Assembly (NCBI GenBank): GCA_032252755.1
Contig: JAVUPY010000051.1
Span: 110,996-174,995, forward strand
Length of the DNA: 64,000 nucleotides
Source: Terriglobia bacterium
GTDB lineage: Bacteria; Acidobacteriota; Terriglobia; Terriglobales; Acidobacteriaceae
Reading direction: 5' to 3'
The notes beneath the pieces were generated by a model, which had not been told where the DNA came from, did no database searches, and was given only the letters and a program-made list of their open reading frames with translations. How positions within the stretch are numbered: position 1 is the stretch's first letter; every line of letters begins with the position of its first letter. Below, piece after piece: positions 44,960 to 53,300 of the stretch. The translations under genes and the position numbers were made by a program.

Positions 44960-46633
44960 TCAGGCGCCCTTTCCCTTCGCGCGTTCGCGCAGAACCATGT
45001 AGTCGGCTTTCGCCACTCGATTCAACGGAATCTCGCCGGGCCCGACAATGACGTACGTTCGCGGTCGCATATAAGAAGCCAGGCCACGCGCGTGCTTCTC
45101 CAGCATCTGCTCGGTCAATTCGACCCCGGGCTTCCGCTCCACGAATGCGACGATTGCCTCGGACAGAATCGGGTGCTCCACCCCGACGACCGCGCACGAC
45201 GCAACCTCTTCTAATGCGCAGAAGTGATTCTCAATATCGCCCGGAAACACCTGGTATCCGCCAGACTTGATAACTAGCTTCGCCCGGCCCGCCATGTGCA
45301 AACCGTCCGCGTGCAGCGACCCCATGTCTCCGGTATAGAGGTATCCATCGCTCGAAATCGTCGCCGATGTTGCCGCCGGATCGTTCAAATAACCGAGAAA
45401 CGTCTGAGGCCCGCGGAAACAAACGTGTCCGAGTTCACCTCGCGGAACCTCTTCTCCCGCGTTTCCGTCCGCCCGCATCGCCCTTCGGATCGTCATCGGG
45501 TACACCGGCATTGCATCTCCCAAAGTCGAAACACAATCTCGCGCGTGAGCCGCGTCGCGACGGATATACGTGCAGAATCCCGCCGTTTCCGTAAGCCCCA
45601 GCCCGGTTCCCACATGCGGCGCCATCGTCGCCATCTTGTCGATGAACGCCGCCGAAACCTGTTGCCCGCCATACGCGGCAAAATCCAGGCTGGAGAAATC
45701 GTACGAATCGTAATTCTTCAGCCGCCACTCGAACTGAAACATCGCCGGAATTTGCCCGATGGCTGTTACCCGATGCCCCTGGATCGCCTGCAGCGATTTT
45801 GCCGGGTCGAACACTGGCACCAGCACCGCGGTTCCGCCTTCGAACAGCGTTCCCATCAGCAACTCCGTCTGGCAACCAACGTGGCTTGGGGGCAAATTCA
45901 CCAGCGTCACCAAGTCGTTTCCGCCTCGCAGCAGCGCCTGGCTGATGCACATGGCCTGGCAACTGGCATTCCGATGCGACAGCAGCGCCGGCTTCGGCGA
46001 TCCCGTCGATCCCGTCGTGAAAATAACCAGCGCTCCATTGTTCTCGTCGACCTCAGCCCGGCGAAATTCCGAGATGAGCGCGTCGTTTTTCGCCGCCTGC
46101 ATCGCCTCGGCCATGAAAACACCCATAGGCGTCACGCCCTGCGCGCAATCATTTGCGCCGGCGAACTGCAGAAGCACCCGTAGCGTCGGTCGCTGCCCGG
46201 CCATCTGGGAACAGAACTCGTGCAGATCGTTAATGCCCGGGATCTTCACAAACGCAAATCCGGAGGCGCTTACGAGCAAAAGGCTCCGCAGAATTTCGGC
46301 TGCGGGCAAACGCAGATCGAGCGGAACAAAAATGACGCCCAGTTTGAAGCAGGCATATTCGAGGAAAAGATGTTCACTGGTGAGTGGCAGCACCGTCGCG
46401 AACGTATCGCCTTTGCGAAACCCCAGCCGCAACAAGTGCAGCGCCACGGCGGTCGCGGCACTATCGAACTCCGCCCAAGTCGTCCGTTTGCCGCGGTCGC
46501 TATCGATCAGCGCGACATCGCCAGGTTTTTCACGCGCCCATTTCTCGACAACTCCGTGCAGCAGGTGACGATCCCGAAACCGCTCTTCGAAATCTCGCAA
46601 CGTGAGTTGAGAACCTTCATCCCGATCAGGCAT
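44960..46633 (-). CDS. AMP-forming acyl-CoA synthetase/ligase family protein
   Basis: 557 residues of the ANL superfamily. The P-loop is FTTGSTGSPKPALLSH, followed by YGGQQVSAAF, the A5 motif GLGLTETAG, the ATP ribose-binding YTGDMGSLHADG, the hinge region GRAKLVIKSGGYQVFPGDIE and the catalytic lysine near NRVAKADY. It activates a carboxylic acid as acyl-AMP and probably passes it to CoA or a carrier protein; chain length is unknown. The ATG at 46631-46633 has AGGTGAGG upstream and replaces a start five codons earlier. It follows tyrS on the same strand after a palindromic repeat. Confidence 0.88.
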   Translation of the reverse strand: MPDRDEGSQLTLRDFEERFRDRHLLHGVVEKWAREKPGDVALIDSDRGKRTTWAEFDSAATAVALHLLRLGFRKGDTFATVLPLTSEHLFLEYACFKLGVIFVPLDLRLPAAEILRSLLLVSASGFAFVKIPGINDLHEFCSQMAGQRPTLRVLLQFAGANDCAQGVTPMGVFMAEAMQAAKNDALISEFRRAEVDENNGALVIFTTGSTGSPKPALLSHRNASCQAMCISQALLRGGNDLVTLVNLPPSHVGCQTELLMGTLFEGGTAVLVPVFDPAKSLQAIQGHRVTAIGQIPAMFQFEWRLKNYDSYDFSSLDFAAYGGQQVSAAFIDKMATMAPHVGTGLGLTETAGFCTYIRRDAAHARDCVSTLGDAMPVYPMTIRRAMRADGNAGEEVPRGELGHVCFRGPQTFLGYLNDPAATSATISSDGYLYTGDMGSLHADGLHMAGRAKLVIKSGGYQVFPGDIENHFCALEEVASCAVVGVEHPILSEAIVAFVERKPGVELTEQMLEKHARGLASYMRPRTYVIVGPGEIPLNRVAKADYMVLRERAKGKGA

Positions 46634-46645
46634 GTCCTCACCTCT

Positions 46646-46725
46646 CATCCTGAGCGCAGCCGCGTCGTCCCAGCAGCAAAAGCTGCCATCGTAATTGTTG
46701 GGCGGCGGAGTCGAAGGACCTTTTG
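46646..46725. repeat. TCATCCTGAGC...GGAGTCGAAGGACCTTTT repeat
   Basis: The spacer between tyrS and the acyl-CoA-synthetase-like gene begins TCATCCTGAGCGCAGCCG and ends GGCGGAGTCGAAGGACCTTT, the ends of the same repeat family found in dnaG (5238-5280) and at 59701-59757, with about 45 bases of unique sequence between. Confidence 0.6.
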
Positions 46726-46728
46726 TCT

Positions 46729-47967
46729 CTACTTCAGTTCAATCTTCTTCATCAACCGCCCGACCCGCACCACGATCTCCGCGCCCGGCTTCAGGTTCAC
46801 GTAGAGCTCTTTGTGCACCCCGCCGTCGATCTTCACTGCGCCCGCCTTGATTTTCCTTTGCGCATCCGAACCCGACTCCGCCAGCCCAGCCTTCACCAGC
46901 AACTTGTCGAGTTTCACGGCACCATCGCCGTTCGGACTCAGATCGCTGACATTGACGTTAACTGTCTCGAGATTTTCCGGTGTCTCATCTTTCTGGAACT
47001 GCCGCGTCCAATCTGCCTCCGCGTTTTGTGCCGCCTCCCCCGAATGGAAATCTGCGATGATCTTCTTCGCCAGGTCTTTTTTCGCCTGCATCGGGTGCAG
47101 CGAGCCGTCCGATACCTTCCACTTCATCTCTTCGATTTGTTTCGTCGTCAGGTCCGTCAGCAACTCGTAGTAGCGCCACATCAGGTCATCGTTGATCGAC
47201 ATCAGCTTACCGAACATCTCTTGCGGCGCTTCCGTGATCCCGACGTAATTCCCGTACGACTTCGACATCTTCTGCACGCCGTCCGTGCCTTCCAACAGCG
47301 GCATCGTCAACACAATCTGCGAGGGCTGTCCATAGTGCTTCTGCAACTCACGGCCAACCAGCAGGTTGAACTTCTGGTCCGTTCCTCCCAACTCCACGTC
47401 AGCCTTCAGCGCCACCGAGTCGTATCCCTGCGCCAGCGGATACAGCAGCTCATGCACGGAAATCGGCTTCTCTTCATGGAACCGTTTATGGAAATCCTCG
47501 CGCTCCAGCAGCTTCGAAACCGTGTACTTCGCCGTCAGGCGAATCATCCCCTCGAAGCCCAGCGCGTGCAGCCACTCGCTGTTGTACCGAATTTCCGTCT
47601 TCTCTTTATCGAGGATCTTGAACACCTGCGCTTTGTACGTCTCGGCGTTTTTCTCCAGTTGCTCTCGTGAAAGCGGCGGCCGCGTAGCATTGCGTCCGGT
47701 AGGATCGCCGATCAGCCCCGTGCCGTCGCCGATCAGGAACACCACCGTATGCCCCATATCCTGGAAATGTTTCAGCTTGCGGATGAGTACAGTATGTCCG
47801 AGGTGCAGGTCGGGCGCGGTCGGATCGAATCCCGCCTTCACGCGCATCGGCGTGCCGCTCTTGTAAGACTGCTCCAGGCGCTCGCGCAGGTCTTCCTCGC
47901 GAATGATTTCTACCGCGCCCTTGCGAATGTATTCAATTTGCTCGTCAACAGGTCGAAATCCTGCCAT
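46729..47967 (-). CDS. tyrS: Tyrosyl-tRNA synthetase
   Basis: 412 residues. This class I synthetase charges tRNA-Tyr. It has HLGH at 55-58 (HIGH signature), [14 protein letters not shown], the KMSKS loop at 233-237 and a C-terminal S4 RNA-binding domain ([20 protein letters not shown], then [12 protein letters not shown]). The length and spacing match the TyrRS-II/TyrZ-like branch with an S4 tail. The start was set at [14 protein letters not shown], 12 codons inside the longest frame. It diverges from the FKBP isomerase gene. Confidence 0.96.
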   Translation of the reverse strand: MAGFRPVDEQIEYIRKGAVEIIREEDLRERLEQSYKSGTPMRVKAGFDPTAPDLHLGHTVLIRKLKHFQDMGHTVVFLIGDGTGLIGDPTGRNATRPPLSREQLEKNAETYKAQVFKILDKEKTEIRYNSEWLHALGFEGMIRLTAKYTVSKLLEREDFHKRFHEEKPISVHELLYPLAQGYDSVALKADVELGGTDQKFNLLVGRELQKHYGQPSQIVLTMPLLEGTDGVQKMSKSYGNYVGITEAPQEMFGKLMSINDDLMWRYYELLTDLTTKQIEEMKWKVSDGSLHPMQAKKDLAKKIIADFHSGEAAQNAEADWTRQFQKDETPENLETVNVNVSDLSPNGDGAVKLDKLLVKAGLAESGSDAQRKIKAGAVKIDGGVHKELYVNLKPGAEIVVRVGRLMKKIELK

Positions 47968-48015
47968 GCCCCGATTATAGCGACCCGCCTCAGGCCCGGG
48001 CATTTGTCTTAGTTC

Positions 48016-48038
48016 ACGGGGTCCGATCCCCGTTTTTT
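48016..48038 (+). terminator. Orphan terminator-like hairpin upstream of FKBP gene
   Basis: ACGGGG (48016-48021) pairs with CCCCGT (48028-48033) and is followed by TTTTTT. No plus-strand gene ends before it, so it is either a leader attenuator of the FKBP gene or a relic. Confidence 0.45.
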
Positions 48039-48097
48039 CTCCGTCCCTGCTGCTTTCTTATTACGGCCTCCCCGCTACGATATGCGACAATCGCTAC

Positions 48098-49045
48098 ATG
48101 AAGAACTCTGCACCTTTCTGCGCGCTTGTTCTGTCGGTCGCGAGCGCCGTCTCCATCGGCGCCGTGGCCCAGAACACCACCACCTCCACCAAGCCGAAGA
48201 CGGCTACGACCACCGCGAAGAAACCCGTCGCCAAAACTGGCGCAGCCAAGGCTGCCGTTGCGACGAAGGCTGAGCCAGGTAAGCTCAACCTCACCACGCC
48301 CAAGGAAAAGGCCAGCTACGCGCTCGGCTACAACCTCGGACGAAATCTCAAGGGTCAAATGGTCGACGTTGATCCCGCCATCGTTACCCAGGCCATTAAG
48401 GATGCCTTCGCGGGCACGCCATCGCCCCTGACCGAAGAAGAGATTCGCACCTCGTTGGCGCAACTCCAGCAGGAGACTCGCGCGAAGTTGGAAGCCAAGG
48501 TCAAGGAAATGACCGACGAAAATGAGAAAGCCGGACAGGCATTCCTCGCCGCCAACAAAACCAAGGAAGGTGTGGTTACGCTTCCCAGCGGCCTCGAATA
48601 TAAGGTCCTGACCGCCGGCACCGGTCCCAAGCCCGCCGCCACTGACACCGTCGTCTGCAACTATCGCGGCACTCTCATTGACGGCAAGGAATTCGACAGC
48701 TCCTACAAGCGCGGTGAGCCCGCCACATTTCCCGTCACCGGCGTAATCAAGGGCTGGACCGAGGCGCTCCAGTTAATGCCGGTTGGCTCAAAGTGGCAAC
48801 TCTTCGTTCCCGCTAGCCTCGCTTATGGTGATCGCGGCGCCGGTGACGTCATTCCACCGGGTTCAACGCTTGTCTTCGAGGTAGAACTGCTCTCGATCAA
48901 GCCGAAGGAAGCCCCGACCACGGGCACCACTGAAAAGCCTGGCGAAGCCTTGAAACCCGCGACTGAGGCCGCCAAACCGGCCACCCAATCCGGTAAGCCC
49001 GCAGAGACCAAGCCGGCCACCGAACCTCCAAAGCCGCAGCACTAA
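48098..49045 (+). CDS. FKBP-type peptidyl-prolyl isomerase (FkpA/Mip-like)
   Basis: 315 residues with signal peptide (FCALVLSVASAVSIGAVAQ) and a Thr/Lys/Ala-rich linker. The FkpA/Mip N-terminal dimerisation helices follow (KASYALGYNLGRNLKGQMVD, ALA-rich to about 155). An FKBP domain at 160-270 has YRGTLIDGKEFDSSY, PVTGVIKGWTEALQLMPVGS and PASLAYGDRGAGDVIPPGST. The C-terminal 45 residues are Pro/Ala/Thr/Lys-rich. It is a periplasmic proline isomerase and chaperone, probably for envelope proteins. ATG start at 48098; a strong terminator follows. Confidence 0.93.
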   Translation: MKNSAPFCALVLSVASAVSIGAVAQNTTTSTKPKTATTTAKKPVAKTGAAKAAVATKAEPGKLNLTTPKEKASYALGYNLGRNLKGQMVDVDPAIVTQAIKDAFAGTPSPLTEEEIRTSLAQLQQETRAKLEAKVKEMTDENEKAGQAFLAANKTKEGVVTLPSGLEYKVLTAGTGPKPAATDTVVCNYRGTLIDGKEFDSSYKRGEPATFPVTGVIKGWTEALQLMPVGSKWQLFVPASLAYGDRGAGDVIPPGSTLVFEVELLSIKPKEAPTTGTTEKPGEALKPATEAAKPATQSGKPAETKPATEPPKPQH

Positions 49046-49064
49046 CCGAGAGGCGCAGACATAA

Positions 49065-49096
49065 AAAGGACGGGTTCATACCCGTCCTTTCTTTTA
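49065..49096 (+). terminator. Terminator of FKBP gene
   Basis: Arms 49065-49074 and 49081-49090 (AAAGGACGGG/CCCGTCCTTT) form a 10-bp stem with a 6-base loop followed by CTTTTATTT. It lies 19 bases past the stop. The stem could also work on the minus strand for the microprotein at 49115. Confidence 0.9.
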
Positions 49097-49114
49097 TTTG
49101 CTTTTGTCCAGCGT

Positions 49115-49243
49115 CTACTTCTTCTTGCTCTTCGCCTGTTCCTTCAGTTTCTGTATTTCGTCAGCTTCTGCTTTTGCCAGCCCGGCGATGATCTCTTTCA
49201 CCGTCGGCACCTTCTGCTCCAGGACTTTTAATCTGTGTGGCAT
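49115..49243 (-). CDS. Lysine/glutamate-rich microprotein
   Basis: A 42-residue frame beginning MPHRLKVLEQKVPTVKEIIA and ending KLKEQAKSKKK. It should be one long amphipathic, coiled-coil-like helix. AAGG lies six bases before the ATG, and the stop is followed by a hairpin with T-run potential. It lies 109 bases downstream of the dUTPase-like gene on the same strand. Charged codon content is unlike nearby non-coding sequence, but so short a frame could be chance. No family known. Confidence 0.4.
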   Translation of the reverse strand: MPHRLKVLEQKVPTVKEIIAGLAKAEADEIQKLKEQAKSKKK

Positions 49244-49352
49244 TTGCATCCTTCAGCAGCGCATCGGCTGCTGTCCCCATTTCCGCCCATACTACCGCTA
49301 ATTTCCGCTCTCCGCTCTACAACTTTGCGGGGTGCAGGATACGCCTCTTGCG

Positions 49353-49787
49353 TTATCTCTTCCCGCTCGACCCGAATCCCCCGGCGCCTCTGCGCGACTC
49401 GGCCAGTTCACTCACAACCTCAACCGCCGTCGTCAACACTGGGTAGGGCAGCAGGTTTGCGATCTTGTCTCCTGCGTGAATCGTCTGCTCCATCTCCCCA
49501 AGGTTTTCCATCACGATCTTCACTTCGCCGCGGTACCCAGCGTCGATCACCCCTGCCGTCGTGATGATTCTCCGCGCCGCCATCGACGACCGGTCCCGCA
49601 CGAGCGCTCCCATCGGCGTACCGTCCACCGCAGTCACCTCGATGGCGATTCCAGTCGGAACCACCGCATGTCCTCGCGCCGGGAAAACCACCGTCTCGGC
49701 GGCATAAAGGTCGTATCCCAGGTCTTCTCCGGGATGCGCCATGGTTGGAGCTTTGGCTTCGGGACGCAACAGCTTGCAACGCAGCAT
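49353..49787 (-). CDS. dut: dUTP diphosphatase
   Basis: 144 residues. The five dUTPase motifs are present: DLGYDLYA (22-29), RSSMA (66-70), GVIDAGYRGEV (79-89, with catalytic D82 and Y85), and the C-terminal Gly-rich GAGGFGSSG (135-143). The enzyme cleaves dUTP to dUMP, supplying thymidylate and keeping uracil out of DNA; it is a homotrimer in this family. The start at MLRCKLLRPE follows family homology and drops 25 upstream codons that run into a palindromic repeat. Confidence 0.92.
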   Translation of the reverse strand: MLRCKLLRPEAKAPTMAHPGEDLGYDLYAAETVVFPARGHAVVPTGIAIEVTAVDGTPMGALVRDRSSMAARRIITTAGVIDAGYRGEVKIVMENLGEMEQTIHAGDKIANLLPYPVLTTAVEVVSELAESRRGAGGFGSSGKR

Positions 49788-49811
49788 AGCCGAAATATAA
49801 CAGTTTGGTGC

Positions 49812-49841
49812 CCCACATCTGCCGTAGTGAGCAGATGTGGG
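49812..49841. repeat. CCCACATCTGC palindromic repeat, copy 3
   Basis: Perfect arms CCCACATCTGC (49812-49822) and GCAGATGTGGG (49831-49841) around an 8-base loop, in the divergent region between dut and the receiver gene. It is preceded by GGTGCC, linking it to the GGTGCCCCA elements at 53241 and 59333. Confidence 0.65.
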
Positions 49842-49938
49842 TTCGTGTTTTTCCCCGTTCACGAATCTTTACAGCGATTTCACCGACTCTTTACCTTCTG
49901 CCCGCACAGCGCGTGTTTCCATCTCCAAAGGAGAAACG

Positions 49939-50367
49939 ATGCAGAACTGCGGTGAGATAGCGAACACACAGGCCCACCCCATTCACCAGGACTCTGGCGC
50001 CGAGTCGCTTCGTGTGGTGATCGTCGACGACAGCGAGGATTTTCGCGTCGTCCTCCGCGAACTGCTGCAGATGTTGTTTGACGTGGAAATCGTTGGCGTC
50101 GGCAGCAACGGTTTCGAAGCCCTCGAACTCACCGCCGAACTCGGTCCCGATCTGCTTATCATGGACGTCAATATGCCGGTCCTGGATGGCGCAACCGCTG
50201 CATCCCTGATCTCCATTCATTTCCCGACCACAACCATCCTCATGATGTCCGCCGAAGACTCTCCGGAAACGCGCGAGCGATGCCTGCGATCGGGCGCCCG
50301 CGCCTTTTCTCCCAAGGCCGCCATCACACGCCAAATCGCGGAACTACAGCCGCGGTTTCAAAGCTAG
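49939..50367 (+). CDS. Stand-alone receiver-domain response regulator (CheY-like)
   Basis: 142 residues. A 24-residue leader precedes a receiver domain with acidic pair D30/D31, phospho-acceptor D76 (LIMDVNMP), switch residue S104 and the conserved lysine in FSPKAA (K126). No output domain follows, so it signals by protein contact. AAAGGAG lies seven bases before the ATG at 49939. It does not sit beside a kinase on its own strand; the CpxA-like kinase nearby is convergent and has its own regulator. Confidence 0.9.
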   Translation: MQNCGEIANTQAHPIHQDSGAESLRVVIVDDSEDFRVVLRELLQMLFDVEIVGVGSNGFEALELTAELGPDLLIMDVNMPVLDGATAASLISIHFPTTTILMMSAEDSPETRERCLRSGARAFSPKAAITRQIAELQPRFQS

Positions 50368-50461
50368 AGCAATCTTTGGATATTTCTGGGATTGTTTCGC
50401 ACACGGGCTGAAAAATCAGAGAGCAGCTATTTAGCCAGCTACCAACGATCAGAGACGGCTG

Positions 50462-51886
50462 TCATGACTCTCGCGGCGTCTTCGGTGTAGGGCGGAGAAG
50501 CTCTCGCACTTCACCCGATTCCGCGCCCGCTTCTCTCGCGTTTTCCATAGCTGCCGGCAGTGCGATCTCGATAACCAAGCCCCCGTCTGGAGCGTTTCTT
50601 GCCGCAACCGTTCCGTTATGCAGCCGTACTGCCCGATCGGTAATCGCCAGGCCCAGCCCCGCGCCACCGCTCTGTCTTGCGCGGTCTCCGCCGACACGGT
50701 GGAACGGTTGGAAAATGTTCTTCAGTTCGCTCTCCGGAACTCCAACGCCATGATCGCGAATGCGGATCAGGGCAAGCGGCGGAGCCTGGCCATTCACGCA
50801 CTCCAGCGAGACGTCGATGCTGCTCCCCGCCGCCGTGTAGTTGATGGCATTGCGAAGGACATTGTCGAGTGAGCGGCGCAACAATTCGCGATTGCCCTGG
50901 ATCGAGCACTTGCCGGTTATGGTCAGGTTAACCTTGCAGCCCTTCTTCGTCGCCTCGAACGACGCATCGTCGGCGACGTCTTCCAGCAACTCCGGCATCT
51001 CTATCGTTACCGGCACGGTCTTGTCCGTGCCCGATTCCAGCCGCGACAGCATCAGTATTTGTCCGACGAGCTCATTCAGCCGGTCCGCCTCGGTCTCAAT
51101 CCTGTCCAGTGCACTCGCGGCTTGGGGCCCTGATTTCGCACGCGCAATTTCCAGCGCCACGCTCAGTCTCGCCAGCGGAGACCGCAGTTCATGAGAAATA
51201 TCCGTGGTCAACCGGTTCTGCAGCGTCACAAGGGACTCGATCTGGTCCGCCATGGCATTGAAGTCGGCTACCAGGCTGCTGATCTCGTCCTTGCTGCCGC
51301 CTCCTGTACTGATCGCACGCGCACTCAGGTCGCCTTCCGCCAGACGGTGCGTTGCATGTCGCAGTGCCACCAGCGGCGTAGTCAGGTACTTCGCAAGCAG
51401 GTAACACACCAGCCCGGAAATCAGCGCCAGCAGCGCCATACGGGGGGCCATCCGGATGAACAGCGGCGGATGCCGGTCTGGAAACTCCGCTACCACCGAT
51501 ACCCGCGTTCCATCCTTAAGTACTTCCGACTCCGCCGCATAAAGGCGGTCTCCAACCTTGGCGGTTTGAGGCTTCGGCGCATCCTGCGCCTGCATCGACA
51601 GCACCTGTTGAGGTGCAGTCCGACCGAGCAGTTGGTTGCCCCGCGAGTCGAATACATAAAGGAACATGTTCTTCTGCGCCAGTTGCTCACAGTACGCCCG
51701 GGCCGTCGCGTCCTGGTCCGACTCCAGCAACGACACGAGGTACTGCGCGTTCATGTCGAGCCCGGCCTTGAGTTCGGGGAAATGCGAAGCATCGCGGTGA
51801 CTCGGCGGGTAGAGAATCACCGTGGTCATCATCGACAGCGCCACTGCCAGCCAGAACGAGATCACCAGCTTCGAAAAAACACTCAT
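50462..51886 (-). CDS. Sensor histidine kinase, CpxA-like
   Basis: 474 residues. Two membrane helices (LVISFWLAVALSMMTTVILY and MALLALISGLVCYLLA) flank a periplasmic sensor domain of about 125 residues. HAMP, HisKA with the phospho-histidine in DISHELRSPLARLS, and HATPase_c (NVLRNAINYT, DHGVGVPESEL, GGAGLGLAI) follow. The architecture resembles CpxA, the envelope-stress kinase. Its ATG overlaps the regulator stop by four bases (ATGA), so the two are co-translated. Confidence 0.92.
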   Translation of the reverse strand: MSVFSKLVISFWLAVALSMMTTVILYPPSHRDASHFPELKAGLDMNAQYLVSLLESDQDATARAYCEQLAQKNMFLYVFDSRGNQLLGRTAPQQVLSMQAQDAPKPQTAKVGDRLYAAESEVLKDGTRVSVVAEFPDRHPPLFIRMAPRMALLALISGLVCYLLAKYLTTPLVALRHATHRLAEGDLSARAISTGGGSKDEISSLVADFNAMADQIESLVTLQNRLTTDISHELRSPLARLSVALEIARAKSGPQAASALDRIETEADRLNELVGQILMLSRLESGTDKTVPVTIEMPELLEDVADDASFEATKKGCKVNLTITGKCSIQGNRELLRRSLDNVLRNAINYTAAGSSIDVSLECVNGQAPPLALIRIRDHGVGVPESELKNIFQPFHRVGGDRARQSGGAGLGLAITDRAVRLHNGTVAARNAPDGGLVIEIALPAAMENAREAGAESGEVRELLRPTPKTPRES

Positions 51887-52581
51887 TCGGCAACATCCTC
51901 GCCCGGCAGCGTGTAAATGTACCCCACTCCGCGAACCGTCTTGATGGGATCCGCCAGCCCTATCTCGGTGCTCAGCTTCTTGCGGACCTTGCTGACGTGA
52001 ACATCAATGCTTCGGTCGAATGGCGAGGGAATCCGCCCAAGCACATCTTTGGAGAGTTCGTCGCGCGTTACAACCCGGCCCGCCGCCTTCATCAGGCAGG
52101 CCAGCATATTGAACTCGACCGCCGTCAGTTCAATCGCGTGGCCCGCGCGCGTAACCGAGCGCCTCGGAAAATCCAGCTCGACATCGCCAACTTTTACCTT
52201 CGGCTGATTTTGCGGGATGTTTCCCATGCGCCGGAGAATCGCCCTCAGGCGGGCGCTCAACTCGCGCGCATTGAATGGCTTGGGAAGGTAGTCGTCGGCT
52301 CCAAGTTCGAGCCCGAGAATTCGATCCACGTCGGAGCCGCGCGCCGTCAGCAGAAGTACCGGAATCAGGGAGGATGTCCGCAACTGGCGCAGGACGTCCA
52401 ACCCGTTCATCTTCGGCATCATGATGTCGAGCACCACGATGTTCGGATCGCCAGTCCGCGCGCGAGCAAGACCTGCCTCGCCATCATGAACAGCTTCGAC
52501 CTCAAAGCCCTGCGGCTCCAGGTACTCGCGGATCAATCCGCAAAGCTCGACATCGTCGTCTACCACCAGAACGCGATCCAT
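51883..52581 (-). CDS. OmpR/PhoB-family response regulator, CpxR-like
   Basis: 232 residues: receiver domain with D8/D9, phospho-acceptor in VLDIMMPKMNG and the conserved lysine in YLPKPFN, then an OmpR-type winged helix (IELTAVEFNMLACLMKAAGR, FDRSIDVHVSKVRKKL). It binds DNA after phosphorylation by the downstream kinase, with which it overlaps. Target genes cannot be read directly. ATG start at 52579-52581. Confidence 0.94.
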   Translation of the reverse strand: MDRVLVVDDDVELCGLIREYLEPQGFEVEAVHDGEAGLARARTGDPNIVVLDIMMPKMNGLDVLRQLRTSSLIPVLLLTARGSDVDRILGLELGADDYLPKPFNARELSARLRAILRRMGNIPQNQPKVKVGDVELDFPRRSVTRAGHAIELTAVEFNMLACLMKAAGRVVTRDELSKDVLGRIPSPFDRSIDVHVSKVRKKLSTEIGLADPIKTVRGVGYIYTLPGEDVAE

Positions 52582-52852
52582 ACTTGTGTGAAACGCAGGA
52601 AATGCTCTTCTTAGTGTCTCAATCCCAAGGGCCCCCTGAAAGCACCTTTACAAAACTTTAGCTGATTCTGCCCCGCCATGTCGGTTTTGGACATTCGCGG
52701 CGGCTTCACCCCGCGCTTAGAGCTAGCTTTCAAAGTCTTTGCTCTTCCGATCATCCGATTTTCGGATCTCGAATATAAAGGCCTAAGTGCCCCCGGTAGC
52801 GGGGTTTACGCGATGCGGAAATTTCCCGCTACAGTTCGGGTATGCTCATGGC

Positions 52853-53098
52853 ATGCATGAGGTGGTGGTGTATTCGCGGAAGGGGTGTCATCTTTGCGAC
52901 GTTGTCAAAGAGACTCTGGAGCGCCTCAAGGGTGAGGCCGAGTTCCGGTGGCGCGAGGTGGATATCGATGGCGACTCCGAGTTGCGAGAGAAATACAACG
53001 AAGAGGTGCCCGTGGTTTTTATTGACGGGCGCAAGGCCTTCAAGTACCGGATGGGGGAGCGGGAGTTTTTGAGAGTGCTGGCGGCACGGAGAGTGTAA
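52853..53098 (+). CDS. Glutaredoxin-like thiol-disulfide protein
   Basis: 81 residues with a thioredoxin fold. The redox motif C12-H-L-C15 follows the first strand (VVVYSRKGC), EVPVVFIDG supplies the cis-proline, and RMGEREFL ends the domain. It resembles the small NrdH/glutaredoxin-like proteins (DUF836 group) that reduce disulfides in the cytoplasm. The ATG at 52853 begins the first strand; 22 upstream codons are rejected. It stands alone; the 238 bases before it contain no other gene I can see. Confidence 0.8.
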   Translation: MHEVVVYSRKGCHLCDVVKETLERLKGEAEFRWREVDIDGDSELREKYNEEVPVVFIDGRKAFKYRMGEREFLRVLAARRV

Positions 53099-53240
53099 CC
53101 GCTTTACTTGGACGGGTGCCTCTGCCTGTACATTCGCAACTGCCCGTCCAAGCTACGTGCGGGGTACTCTCTGGATGAATATCTTCTGGATGAATCCACG
53201 GCTCCAATCATCTCAGCGCGAAAAGCGACCTTGCAGGAGC

Positions 53241-53278
53241 GGTGCCCCATCTTCCCGGCGGTAGCCAGCAAGATGGGG
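53241..53278. repeat. GGTGCCCCAT hairpin repeat
   Basis: CCCCATCTT (53245-53253) pairs with AAGATGGGG (53270-53278). The preceding GGTGC and stem base match the GGTGCCCCA elements at 49806 and 59333. It lies in the spacer between the glutaredoxin-like gene and the convergent secreted protein gene. Confidence 0.5.
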
Positions 53279-53300
53279 TTGGAGCCCTGGTCGCCCGCAC

